64,000 bases of DNA from Rostrohypoxylon terebratum. Lineage: Eukaryota; Ascomycota; Sordariomycetes; Xylariales; Hypoxylaceae. The notes under the pieces are model-generated. The model had not been told where the DNA came from. It saw only the letters and a list, made by a program, of their open reading frames with translations, and made no database searches. The stretch spans positions 1-64,000 of the forward strand of contig MU385987.1 of NCBI GenBank assembly GCA_022497145.1. Direction: 5' to 3'. Shown here piece after piece: positions 31,990-44,517 of the stretch. The position numbers and the translations under genes are program-made. How positions within the stretch are numbered: the first letter of the stretch is position 1; each line of letters starts with the position of its first letter.

Positions 31990-32732
31990 GGTCGCCTTTA
32001 CAAGCCTACCCATCCAGGTAGACGCGTCTTAATCTCTTAAGTGTGTAATTCTCAACTGAAAAGTAAAGCTAGAGTGTCTTCAAGTAGAGTTGAATGAGAA
32101 ATGTTTTTGAGAAAATTTGCGGTGAAGGGTGGGTGTACTGTGTTGAAAATCGAAAATCTAGCATAAGGAGGACTCGGGAACTGGCGGAGATGAGTACTAT
32201 TACTAGGTAGTAGGTACGCAGTGGAGGAGAGAAGAACCTTGAATGAACGTGTTTGGTGGGTGGGCTTCCGGGCTTGTGCTAAAAGTCAACAGAGTGCCAC
32301 AATGAGTTTAGCGCTGGGGTATTAGGTTGATCCGTCCAATCCCCGTGGAATCTACTAGTGTATGTACTCCTTAGCCACGGGAATCCACAATTATGAGCTT
32401 GCATAATGCGAGATATGCATACTATTATGTTTGGCTGATTCATAAAGAGTGCGCGGCCCCTGCATTACTTTACATTACTTTATCCACGTAGTACTAACTA
32501 ATAGCCGCGCGACCGACGGAGCTACTACGTCGTAAGCAAAGGTGCCACCGAAGCTTCAGTTCTCCATTGAGGACACCTTTTTTCGAACTTCAATTCCGAA
32601 CTGACGACGCATTTTCATTGCGCCATCGTTTCTTCATTCACGTCAATTGTGCGCAAGCACATCCTTCCCAACCATCCTTCTCATACCTGAGTTTACTTTC
32701 TATATGAGGTAACTCGTCAATTATCTGTCAAT
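31990..32732. other. Divergent promoter region
   Basis: Head-to-head region between the coiled-coil gene (minus) and OST3 (plus). A TACTAGGTAGTAGGTA repeat lies near 32200-32216. No gene is seen. Confidence 0.5.
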
Positions 32733-33888
32733 ATGCGCTGGTTGCCTCTTCTCTTTTCGTTCGCTCTGCCTTTTGGGGCTGCCGCTGCCAAGAAATCGGC
32801 CTCAGTTGATCGATTTAGCGAATTCCACGCGCAAGCTCTATCTTCCTCTCCAGTGAAGCTTGCCGACTCAACCTACAAGAAGCTTACATCCCTTCCTCGT
32901 GACTACTCCGCGGCTATCCTATTGACCGCCTTGGAACCACGCTTCGGCTGTCAGCTCTGTACCGACTTCCAGCCGGAGTGGGATATCCTGGCAAAGAGCT
33001 GGACTCGAGGTGACAAGAATGCCGAATCCCGCCTGATTTTCGGAACTCTGGACTTCGCTCAAGGAAGAGATACCTTCATTGCGGTATGGTAGTATATGCT
33101 GACTAAACTATGTACATAACTAATTATTTATGAAATGTAGCTTGGCCTCCAGTCAGCTCCCGTACTCCTCCTGTTCCAGCCCACTACCGGTCCACACGCG
33201 GCCACTACGCTTGAGGCTATTCGTTATGATTTCAACGGGTAGGTAACTTTGTCGGTATACTTTGAACATTCATAGCTAAAAATAAAAAATATTAGGCCCC
33301 AAACTGCTGAGAAGGTTCACGAATGGATCTCTCGTCACTTGCCCGGCCGATCTCACCCGCCCGTGAGCCGTCCAGTCGATTACATCGGGTGGATCGTGAC
33401 AATCGTTAGCACTCTGGGTGTTGCCGGGGTTATCTTTAAGGCCTGGTCATTCATTTTGCCCGTTATCCAGAACCGAAATGTCTGGGCAGGCTTGAGCTTG
33501 ATCGGTATTCTCATGTTCACCAGTGGCCATATGTTCAACCAGATCAGAAAGGTACCATATGTGGCTGGAGATGGACGCGGGGGTATCACCTACTTTGCCG
33601 GTGGATTCCAAAACCAATTTGGACTTGAGACGCAGATTGTGGCGTTCATGTGTAAGCACCAACCCACGTGGAAAATAAAACTCCCCTGCTAACGATAATA
33701 TAGACGGTATCCTATCTTTCGCCACCATTTCTCTAGCGGTTAAGGCCCCGAGAACCCGTGACTCTAAGATGCAACAACTTACTGTCGTTGTTTGGGGTTC
33801 CATCATGGTAGTTATGTACAGCTTCCTGCTCTCTATCTTCCGAATTAAGAATGGCGGCTACCCATTCAAGCTTCCCCCCTTCTTTTAG
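32733..33888 (+). CDS. OST3: Oligosaccharyltransferase subunit Ost3/Ost6
   Basis: Four exons (32733-33083, 33141-33238, 33296-33651, 33704-33888) give 329 residues. The signal peptide is MRWLPLLFSFALPFGAAAA. A thioredoxin-like lumenal domain follows with the redox motif CQLC in RFGCQLCTDF, which in Ost3/Ost6 forms mixed disulfides with substrates to help glycosylation. Four membrane segments form the C-terminal half (YIGWIVTIVSTLGVAGVIF, the VWAGLSLIGILMFTSGHMF block, YGILSFATISLAV and VVVWGSIMVVMYSFLLSIF). GHMFNQIRKVPY is a strong family signature. The protein sits in the ER membrane as part of the complex that transfers glycan to Asn residues. The end, KLPPFF, fits family length. Confidence 0.95.
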
Positions 33889-35746
33889 TACGAAGATTGG
33901 GTGCTTTCGTTAGCTTGAATCGGGGAAGACGACATCATTTCGGGTACTAGCATGCGGCGCAAAGTAGTAGTTGCCTTATGCGCATGCAAACGGTGGACTT
34001 TGTAAAGGCTATTCGGTCTTACCTTAGGGACCTGAGTGGACAGAATTAGATCCAAATGGAAAAGAAAAAATAGATGCATGATACAACCCCTGCATTTTGA
34101 GATGTGATATCATATATCATCTATATAAGTTGTCTAAGCCAACGGACTTTACCTTTCGAGAATCTGTCTGTAACCGTGAGCAAACAAAAGTCGGTCCTCA
34201 GCATTCACCTACACCGATCAGGTACGCTTCTACAAAGCCATACATCGAGTCATTCGTGTAGGGGTCGAGCGCAGTCAAAAAAATATTCCTCATTGTAAAT
34301 GCATAACATCTTTCTAGCGATAATGCCTACTAGGCGGCAGTCTCTATTTCACATGCCAATGAAATCTAAGAGCTTCCAAACTTCAATCTTCCCTTAGATA
34401 CATGTATTAGTCAGGTACTTGCTTGTACCTTTATTTGGGGCGTACAATGCAGGTATGTATGTACCAACATTGAATCCAAGAGAAAGGTATAATTATGATG
34501 ATTATATCAGACAATTTCCATGCACGAACATTAGACTAATGCATCTCGCCTTCGATGAGTAATTCAGTGTATTACTAGGTACAAGAAGTACAAGAAATAA
34601 TACGAAACGTGCGATATTTCTTTTCATTGAGAACATTATTTGAGGTTCGAAGATGGTCTCGACTGCTGCCTACGTACCTAAGGTGCCTATGCCTAGATTA
34701 AAAAGTTTACGTGGATATTGGTTGAGCGCATCGATGTATCGACGCATAGGCAAGCACCAATTCGATAAGACGAGGCAGTACACATGGGTGTTTAATGGGC
34801 ATGGATATTTGGGAATATTTGAACATCAACGTTTGAGTTCCAGTAGTGAGCGCAAGTGAGTGGTCAGCTGCCTAATGCACCCCCACATGCTGTGGATATC
34901 ATCTACAACCGTAGTACTTACGCAGTACGCGGTAGCGAGTCACATTGACCGACGGCTTCGTGATTTAGCGCATTGAGCCCATTGAATGCATTGAATGTCC
35001 AAGTTGGGTGCTGTTATCGCGGTATCTTTCGGTATCGATAGCGTACCTTGATAGGCACCTGAGTTGAACCCGGGCGCATTTCTGAGCATTTCTGAGCGAA
35101 GCGGGATCAAATGGATTAAATGGATCAAATGACACACTCTGCTGCAACTCATGTTTAAAGGCCCAAGGGACTAAGGTTTAAGCTAGCGCGCCCCTCCCAT
35201 CCGTCCCCCATCATTCATCATCTCGAGTTGCTGGGGGCCATGACCTAGGCCAAACTTTCAAGGTTCCAAGGTTACCGTACAGTACCTGCTATTCCCTAGT
35301 ATCCCTAACTATCCCAACTATCCCATTATTCCTACCAACCTACCTATCCGCCTACCTATTCACATCCTACCGCCTTAGCATTTCTTTCCTTCTACACTAT
35401 CCTTGGGAACTTGGGACATCGTCACCTTGTCGGACGCAGACATCCCATCGTCACATTTCGAATCCCGACTTGTCCTTTTATACCTCTTATCCCACCCACG
35501 CCGTCAGTGCCGACAACGATGAGCTACCACCCCGCATCCCGACCTTTGGGATATCGTGATAGTCTACCGTTGCTCCCCCACACGCGACCTACGCGTCCCT
35601 GAATCTCCCGGTCACTCTCCTCCAGTCCCTAGTCCCACGCTGAGTCCCTGATTCCCTGGTTCCCAGATTGCTTGAGTGTAGGATTTAGTTGTGTTATTGC
35701 GTTTTGTGTTATCATCAATATAGTCATCATTGTCATCATAGCCATC
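33889..35746. other. Long upstream region of ATG2
   Basis: This 1.86-kb stretch carries no supported protein gene. It holds tandem duplications (GCATTTCTGA twice near 35079-35098; ATGGATTAA/ATGGATCAA near 35110-35127). A pyrimidine-rich ACTATCCC/CTACCT tract lies at about 35280-35395. The last 300 bp before ATG2 probably form a leader with a small uORF, listed separately. Confidence 0.5.
35519..35602 (+). other. Possible uORF in the ATG2 leader
   Basis: An ATG at 35519 opens a 27-residue frame (MSYHPASRPLGYRDSLPLLP, then seven more residues) ending at 35602, 144 bp before the ATG2 start. It lies in pyrimidine-rich DNA that could be 5' UTR. If transcribed, it could limit ATG2 translation. No transcript evidence is available here. 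Confidence 0.35.
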
Positions 35747-38700
35747 ATGGCGCTGTTCTTCCAATCTTTCAGAAATTCCAGCATGCCCAAGCGGCTGCTG
35801 CGGTATACCTTATCCAAGCTAGATTACTTTGACACCGATGCATTAGACATAGAACAGTTGGACTTCGCCGTGGGAATTAATAATGTCTTCACCTTGCAAG
35901 ATGTTGGAGTCAAACTACAGGCATGTTTTTAGCATTCTACACTGTTCCCTCCTGTCAAGCCATATCTTGGCCGATACTGTGTAATACTAGAGAGCTAACA
36001 CTATTGCCGATTGATAGAAGCTAGAACAGCTGGTTCAGCTTCCACCATCGTTCGAGGCTCAGAAAGCCAAAGTCCTACTGCTCCGAATCACCATACCTTC
36101 CGCCATCTACACGAGCCCTATTACGGTCGAGGTCGATGGCGTGGAGATCAAAGTGAAGCTTGGGTCTAAAGAGAAGAGCTCGGAAGATGCATCACATAAC
36201 GAAGAAGACGATCCTGTTCCACATGCTATTGACTTGGCCCAGTCGTTCTTAGATACGCAACCTTTAAAAGACAAGGCAGAACTTCAAGCCGCCCTTGAAG
36301 CCGAAACTCAAGATCTCGGTGCTTCCATAACGAGTAGCGAAGACGAAAGCGAAGACGACTACCCTTTAGGAACCGGTCAACCTCTGTCGCTACCTACCTT
36401 CCTAGCAGATTTCCTACAGGGCATAGTTGATAGGTTGCAAGTATCCATTAAGGGGGTTGCCTTCCATTTCGATGTCGAGGTTCCCGTTGAGCAGAACTCC
36501 GCCGTTCTCGACGTGGCTACGATTCAACTTTCTATTGATGATGTAACTGTAGAAGGAGTTACAACGACAGTAGACGAGGCTACGGACAACGACGGGACCA
36601 AGCCCGTGCTTAAAGAGGGAAAGCGATACATTGGGTTAAATAAGATTCGAGCAAGTTTGGTAACCGAAGCAAATGTTTTCTCTAACCTAACGCGATCGCC
36701 TTCGATTCCTTCATCATTTGTCGGGGGTTTTCCCGCTGTTTCGAGACAACAGACCAAGGCGGAGGAATCTGTTTCACCAGCGATGTCATCATCAGAATGG
36801 CGCTCTAATGCCGGTGACCCTTCGCAAAGTCAAGGTCAGCACTCTCTTATGGATAGCGAGGATGCCTTCGACATACCATACGAACTAAGCGGGAGCGGGT
36901 CGAATGCAGGGCAGGATGAGGACATCAAGTCAGCGCCATCAACTCCACGAGCTCTCGCGCCTCAGATTCCGCAACAGGACGATCTAATTCCAGCTTCTTC
37001 CTTACCAACAGCTCAGTCATCTATTAATGAAGCTCCAATCCCTTGGTCATCGTTAGCACGCGTTGCTCGATCCGAACCAGCTCTAGAACACCGAAGATGG
37101 GGAGAAGACTCCATTGGATCCACAAAGAGCACCGAGAATCGACCTCCGGGATCTGAAGGGAGTGATGGGACGCCTTCCCTGGGTGACGATCTCGCGCGGT
37201 CTCACCTCTTCAGCCATGAGGAAGCCGAGAGCATGTATATGAGCGCCTTCTCCAATGCAGCATATTCGCAGATGAGCAGCCGCGCGACTCCAGCTATGCC
37301 TGGCAGCTGGGATTCAGAACCATCCAGTGCAGAGAACTCACCAAAACCGAAGCGTGGGGGTCGATCTTCGCCGTTAGATTCCCTCAGGCATACAGCCGCC
37401 CCTGGTAATTCTTTTGCTGATAAATTTGCACCCGAGCATTCTCCACGAGGTTCTGGATTAGAAAACGATCCTTTCTTAGACGATCTCAAGGAAGCAAGGC
37501 ATTCGCCTGATAATGCATTGCGTGACCCGGAAGAGGCTCCAATAGAAGAAGCTCCTACTCCGAGAGGACCAACTCGATTGGTTAGAGAGCTCGTTTCCTT
37601 AGATAAAATCTCGCTCTATATCCCTTCAAATCATCAACACATACAAGTGTCACGCGCTGGAGAGGAGCCCGCTTCTAGATCGTCTCGAACACATTTGGGT
37701 CAGTCGGTTTCTCCAAATCTTCCCGGGGCGTTCTCAATCTACGCAGGAGACCAATCAACTGCGTCGATAGCCCCAACTCCTAGTATGGCCAATCACGAAA
37801 ATGCAGTTGATAAAACTCTAGAGGTGATTTTATCCTCTCTAGAAATACGTTCCGATCTATCAACCGGGTTCCTACTATTTTTGGTAGTTTCGCGAATACT
37901 TTCGGCTTTGAAAGAGCAGCCTCAAAGTCCTAAGCGAAAAACAACAACCGATATTAAGAGTAGCTCATCACCCATACCCGACATCAAAATCGCAGCAGAG
38001 CAGATTACTATACACCTGCTTGAAAGTCTAGTCGGAATTGCCGATACTCCTGAACGATTGTTCGAGCCCCGTCCCGCGTCACTCAAAGCGGATGCTATCA
38101 TCAGTGCGACTATTCAAGACTTGAATGTGGGATTATCGGGATCGACATCCTCTACTCAGACCTCAGTTGATGTAGGTAAGTTCAAGCTTGGGTACGGAAA
38201 TGATGATATGATTTCCTTCGATCAAAGAATACAGATGCGAGCCTCCGTAAGAGATGCGTTCCCCGCCGCCGGTGCCGACATCTCTCTCAAGGTCACCCAA
38301 ACTTCTACATCAACTAGATGCGAAGTAACAACCTTACCCCTCCATGTCAAAGTAGACCTTCAACGACTAGACGAGACCTTTAGTTGGTTTGGAGGTTTGA
38401 GTGGCTTCCTAAACATGAGTTCATCGATAACTTCAAACACCTCTCCTCCGCCTCGTAGCCCTACAAAACCACCGCCAAAACAACGCGGGGTGAGATTCGA
38501 CGCGCCTATTCGTCCAGATGACACATCTGCCAGTTCCGAAAATAAGATGAACGTGAGACTGGGCGGCTTCCGTCTAGATCTTGTAGGGAAAGAGTGTAGC
38601 GTGTCCTTAGATACAAGTGCGGTGAAGTTAGTCAGTCGGGAGGAAGGAGTCGGCATTGGCATTTCCAAGATATTCCTCGCAGGCCCATATATGAGCCGTT

Positions 38701-41700
38701 CCATGGGAACCCCTCCGATCAATGTCGTAATTACGAATACTCGACTAGAATACCTCATGACGCCGAAAGACAACGACCTTGAACGACTTTTGGGGCTGAT
38801 CATACCATCTAAAAATAAGTTCTCCAAAAACGACGACGAGATAATGGTGGATACATTACTTCGGCAAAGGAGGAAGGGCGCTGTGTTGCGGATTAACATA
38901 GACGACCTAGATGTAACCGTCGAGAAGCTTCCCCATCTCCAAGTGCTTACTGTCCTAGGTGAAGAGCTTGCTCGGTTGTCGACCGTCGCTAAATACCTAC
39001 CTGAAGATGACCGACCGGGAATTCTCACACTGGGTCTTGTTCGCAACTTGGATGTTACTGTGGACGTCGGTGGAAAATTCGGCTCTGTCCAAGCAACTTT
39101 GAAGGATGTGGAAGCTGGTCATATAACTATTCCTTCTTTAATTGCTCTAGGAATAGGGTCCATCTCAGTGCGGCGAAACCATACCGAAGAACTAGTTGGA
39201 ACGGCCATATCATCAATGGAAAAAGTGAGCCAGGGCCCTGTTCTAACTATGAGGATTATCGGGGATGAGATGGAACCAGTCATCAAGATCAGAATGCGGA
39301 ATCTAAGTATCGAATATCGCGTGCCAACCATTATGGACATACTAGGTCTTGCCGAGGACACAACTCCGCAGGATTTCGAAGCGACTCTAGCAGCTTCCGT
39401 CGCAAATCTTGGCGAGCACGCCCACGCGGCCATCACAGGAAAGCCTCAAGTCCGTTCGCCAACATGCAATGAAGGCGGGAACAAGGATGCCAAACCAACC
39501 AAAGTCGACTTTATTCTTCAGGATTGTTTGCTGGGTTTGAATCCTCTTGGGCTTACTTCAAAGTTGACTATTGTATTGACGGATGCTCACTTTGAAATTG
39601 CGCTCTCTAACGGGGATGATGCGAAGGTGTTAGGTCAAATAAATAGGGCGTCTATACTTCTCGTTGATGACGTTTCGATACTGGATTCTAAGGAGTCTTC
39701 ATCGACAAGTAGAAGGCGTACTTCGAATACTCCTACTCCTCAGGTAGTAGAGTTGTGCCAACAAGGCTATGTCGATATCTGCTTTATTTCCTCTGCGAAA
39801 GTCACGGTACATATAGGCGCAAACAAAGTGGACGGAAACAAGTGGGTTGACGTAGAGTTACGGGATGATCTTCTTGTCGTCGAGACTTGCGCCGACTCAA
39901 CACAAACTCTTATTGCGCTCGCCAATGCACTGGCTCCCCCGACTCCGCCAAGCAAACAGATTAAATATAGAACAAATGTGGTCCCTGTTGAGGATCTCCT
40001 TGCGTCTATATCCGCGGATGCGTTTGGTAGAGCCGAGGGCGATTACGATTTCGACAATGACTTTGGATTGGCGCAAGAGCTCAGCAGAGACGACGATAGT
40101 GACTTTGGAATTGGAAACTCCGGTCAATCAAGCCCTCTCGCAGTTGATTCTCGCTATTACGATGAATCATCCGTCGAGGCCCAGCTTTTTGACGCGGCAG
40201 ATTCCATGCTTTCGGAGAGAACGACAACACAGGACACAACTGACGGTGTCTTACTCACGAACTTCAATAGTCAGCCAGAAGAACAGATCGATGATGATGG
40301 TTTAATCGTTAATGACAATTACTTTGGAGCAGGATCTATCATACAAGGTACTGCCCACCGATGGAATTCTGCGAAGAATGAATATGATCATGACAACGAC
40401 ACCAAGGTACAGCGCAGCCCGCTATCCGTTCGTGTTCGCGACGTTCATTTTATTTGGAACCTTTTTGATGGTTATGATTGGAATCGAACACGCGAAGTTA
40501 TTTCAAAGGCTGTGCACGACATCGAAACAACGGCTATCGAACGGCAGACACGTCACGATCGAGCGCGTATGAACACCGATATGGAAGTAGTGGAAGAGGA
40601 AACTGTCATCGGTGATTTCCTTTTCAATTCGATTTACATAGGCATTCCAGCAAATCAAAATCCTCGGGACCTTACTCAGGCTATTAACCAGGAATTGAAC
40701 GATGCAGCTACAGAAACAGAGTCAGTAGCAACAACAGCAATGACCATCACGCCAAGTCGTCAAGGCAATGCTTATCGAACCAAAAAGAAGCTCAAGCTAA
40801 ATCGCAGTAAGCGTCACAAGATCACATTCGAGTTGAAGGGCGTGAATGTAGACCTAGTCACATTTCCTCCTGACTCTGGAGAAACGCAAAGCTCCGTTGA
40901 TGTTCGAGTCAAAGACCTTGATATTTTCGATCACGTGCCGACATCAACATGGAAAAAGTTCGCCACATACGATCAAGACGCTGGTGAACGAGAGATGGGA
41001 AGCAACATGGTTCATCTGGAGATCCTTAATGTCAAGCCAGTCCCAGAATTAGCAGCATCTGAAATTGTTCTGAAGGCTGCACTTCTGCCACTTCGCCTGC
41101 ACGTGGATCAGGATGCACTGGACTTCATTACACGATTCTTTGAATTTAAGGACGAATCTGCTCCGGTACATGCTTCGCCTAGCGACATACCATTTGTCCA
41201 GAGGGCGGAAGTAAACTCCATACCTGTTAACCTCGACTTCAAACCAAAACGTGTCGATTATGCGGGCTTGCGATCTGGCCACACAACCGAATTCATGAAC
41301 TTCTTAGTGCTTGATCAGGCGCGAATGGTGCTCAGACACACCATCATCTACGGTGTATCGGGATTTGACAGGCTCGGGAAGACGCTCAATGACATCTGGA
41401 TGCCTGATGTGAAGAAGACACAACTACCGGGTGTTCTTGCCGGCCTTGCTCCTGTTCGGTCTCTCGTTAACGTCGGGAGCGGTTTCAAGGAACTCGTCGA
41501 AATCCCTATAAGGGAATATAAGAAAGATGGTAGAATAATTCGCAGCATAAGCAAGGGAGCGGTTGCCTTTGCGAAGACGACAGGGACAGAAATCGTCAAG
41601 CTTGGAGCTAAACTAGCTGTCGGCACACAATACGCCTTACAGGGTGCCGAAGGTGTTCTTGTTAAGCAACCGGAGTCTCGCGATATCTCAGGATGGGACG

Positions 41701-42087
41701 ACGAAGACCTTGATAACGAAGAGCCCAAACAGATCAGCCTATATGCCGATCAACCAACAGGCGTGATGCAGGGACTTAGAGGGGCATATTCTAGCCTTGC
41801 TCGCGACCTGAACGTGGCAAGAGATGCCATCATAGCAGTTCCCGGTGAAGTCATGGAGAGCCAGAGCGCCCAAGGGGCTGCTAAAGCTGTTCTGAAGCGT
41901 GCGCCTACGATTATTTTCAGGCCCCTCATCGGTTCAAGCAAAGCAATCGGACAAACATTGATGGGGGCCACGAACGCATTGGACCCCCAGAATCAGAGAC
42001 GAGTAGAGCAGGCAAGTTTCAATCCAATTATACATATATACGCGTATTAGCATGCTAACCGATATATAGAAATACAAACGATACTAA
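35747..42087 (+). CDS. ATG2: Autophagy lipid-transfer protein Atg2
   Basis: Three exons (35747-35920, 36018-42011, 42070-42087) give 2061 residues. The N-terminus has the chorein-type start (MPKRLLRYTLSKLDYFDTDALDIEQLDF), aligned with family spacing through DVGVKLQKLEQLVQLPPSF across the first junction. The C-terminal ATG_C region contains IPIREYKKDGRIIRSISKGA and AKTTGTEIVKLGAKLAVGTQ. The last exon supplies KYKRY and a stop, the usual short basic end. Atg2 is a rod-shaped bridge that moves phospholipids from the ER to the growing phagophore with Atg9 and Atg18. Long acidic, Ser-rich inserts (residues about 115-560) look disordered. Both introns use GC donors (CAG|GCATGT at 35921, CAG|GCAAGT at 42012) with normal AG acceptors. 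Without the second intron, the frame would end in an unrelated 10-residue tail. Confidence 0.96.
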
Positions 42088-42866
42088 TTATTATTATTTC
42101 GGGTGATACCCAGCATCTTCGGGGATCGGAGTACGGACACAGCTTGGGATTTGCTTACGCTTACGTTCAACAATTGCATGACACATGACACGATAATGCA
42201 TCATAGACGGCGAATAAATTGTTTTGTTTGATGCTATACATCATGAGATTGGCATGACCTTGCACTTTTGGGTTACAATAGGGGGACTCGGGGGCAAACC
42301 TCAACCTTAGCATGTAGGTATTGCTCTTTAAATTCATCATTAACCTGTACCTCAGGGACAGAAATGCATTTAGAACGTCGATTGGACGCTGCTTGGTATC
42401 AATTTTCAATAAATTTTGTAGAGTTGAAGCGGATATTTACCTGCGAATGTTTAGTCAGCATTTCGAATACAGATAAATGCCATGTGATTGGATGACTTAT
42501 GATTACCTAATGGATATAGGGTGATTGGGTACCTATCCACATACGATGCTCCCCTTTCGATGATCACGGTAGTCGAGTCCTCCTGCCAAGATTCTCTGGC
42601 GTCATAAAGCTGGAGGAAAGTCCTATACCCTCTTAACTAGACCTATAACCATATTTACCCCTTTTCTCTTGTCCCCTTTTTCGATATTTGATAGCAGTAG
42701 AGCGGGCCGCGCTAACAGATGCAATATGCGGGGTCGGGTATCTATACTGATAGGTACCTACCGACTACCATTATATAGGTAATCTCAAGGCCGGCATCAA
42801 GAGTTCGTGAGATCTCACTTTTGTTTCTTCATTGCCGGAATTTCAACATACCAGAAGTAGGTAATC
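42088..42866. other. Intergenic spacer
   Basis: Downstream of ATG2 and upstream of URC4, both on the plus strand. It is AT-rich, with no gene or strong element. A TAGGTACCTACC run lies near 42752-42764. Confidence 0.5.
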
Positions 42867-44351
42867 ATGGACTCAAAGGTCAAATACCTCCTGTCGCTAC
42901 AGTCGATCCGCGACCGCGCCAAGGTCGTCGGAGAGGCGGCTAAAGCCGGGAATCTGACTCATTTCGACCTTCACGAAGATAAGCTCGACGATGTTGCGGA
43001 TTTCGTCACTGGGGTTATCAAGGTATGGCTTTTGAGTTGGAAATCAAATGAGAATATAGGTATGGAGTGAAGTGCTTACATTTTTTGAATAGCGTGACTT
43101 CGGCCCCGATAGGTTCGATACTATTCCCCCGCATGGCCGGTGGCAGCACTTCGAGGTTGGCGGCGTGGCCCGCGTCGCGGATATGATGCAGGAGTGGAAG
43201 AAGGCGGGGTGCGATGACGTCGAACTCACGCGTCGCTTGATCGACTTGTTTTTCGTGTCCGTGCTTCTTGACGCGGGTGCCGGTGACCATTGGCGGTACG
43301 TTGAACCCGGGACGGATAAGACGTACGAGCGTAGCGAGGGCATTGCCGTGGCGAGTCTTTATATGTTCAAGGCGCTTGCTTATACCTCCGATAAGGAAGG
43401 GGGTGTTCCCAAGGTCGACGGTAAGACTTTTTGTTGCTCATGTTTTTCAAATCCAGATAGATGTCCAGAGTACTGATCCAGATTACGCATAGGAAAGGGC
43501 CTGGAGCAGTTGACAACGGAGGCACTCACAGCAGGCTTTCAAGTATCTGAAAAAAACCCAATGCTTGGGGTTGATTCCCGCGCAGGTCTTCTCAGGAGCC
43601 TAGGAAAATCTCTCCTCACCCACCCCGACGTCTTCGGGGCCGAAGGCCGTCCCGGAAACCTCGTCGGTAAGCTCCCTTTTCATATAATCGTATGTCATAA
43701 ATGATTACTAACGATACCCTAGACCATATGCTGAAAACAGCCGGTGACTCCTCGGAACTCGATATCCTCATCTTCTGGGACGTCCTCCAAACCCTCCTCA
43801 TCCCCATCTGGCCGCAGGACCGCACGACCGTCAACGGCTTCCCGATCGGGGACGCGTGGCCGCTCAGCACCCTGCAGAAGCAGTCCCCGTCCAGCGATAG
43901 CGCGGACCACATCCAGCCCTTCCACAAGCTGACGCAGTGGCTCACGTACTCGCTCATGGTGCCCTTCCAGCGCGTCCTCGGGAAGCAATGGGTCAACGCC
44001 GGGTCCCTGACCGCGCTCCCCGAGTACCGCAACGGCGGCTTGTTCGTCGACCTCGGCGTGCTGTCTCTGAAACCGGCAACGTTGGAACGAGGGCTCAAGG
44101 CATCCGGGCAGGCGCTTCCGCTGTTCGACGCGGGTGATGATGTGATTGTCGAGTGGCGCGCCATGACGCTGGTCCTGATCGATATCCTGTATAAGAAGAT
44201 CTTGGAGAAGATGGAGGGCGGCGTGAGCTTGTCCATGGCCCAGGTGTTGGAGGCTGGGACATGGAAGTCGGGTCGCGAGGTGGCTGCGCAGCGCAGACCT
44301 GAGACGAAGTCGAGCCCAATTATTATCAAGAGTGATGGTACCGTGTTCTAA
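42867..44351 (+). CDS. URC4: Uracil catabolism protein Urc4 (DUF1688)
   Basis: Four exons (42867-43022, 43093-43420, 43493-43666, 43723-44351) give 428 residues. The family pattern is clear along the whole length: YLLSLQSIRDRAKVV, GRWQHFEVGG, VSVLLDAGAGDHWRYVEP, RSEGIAVASLYMFKALAY, GVDSRAGLLRSLG, WPLSTLQ, PFHKLTQWLTYSLMVPFQRV, LPEYRNGGLFVDLGVL and LPLFDAGDDVIVEWRAMTL. Urc4 is one of the proteins needed in fungi for the URC route that lets uracil serve as nitrogen source; its exact reaction was not settled to my knowledge. It is probably cytosolic. The URC route yields urea, normally broken down by urea amidolyase, a relic of which lies at 4814-5506. Another live copy elsewhere would be expected. 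All intron phases agree. Confidence 0.95.
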
Positions 44352-44517
44352 AGATAGAGATAGGGAACCGGGGCGCGATTATTCAAGTTATGGTAAAATC
44401 TGGAATTTGGCAACTACTAGATATAAGATAAAAACGAGCAATCTCTACGTTTATCTTGGGAATCTTTTGAGCTTGAGAATCGTGAAGCAACTATAAGGCT
44501 CTTATATAACATCCACT

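Noticed and set aside
35905..35920. GT donor inside exon 1 of ATG2 (before GTCAAACTACAG)
   Set aside because: It removes four residues that family spacing requires. The GC donor keeps the alignment.
43719..44319. Long frames antisense to URC4
   Set aside because: They mirror GC-biased codon use of URC4 and encode low-complexity Arg/Ser/Pro peptides.
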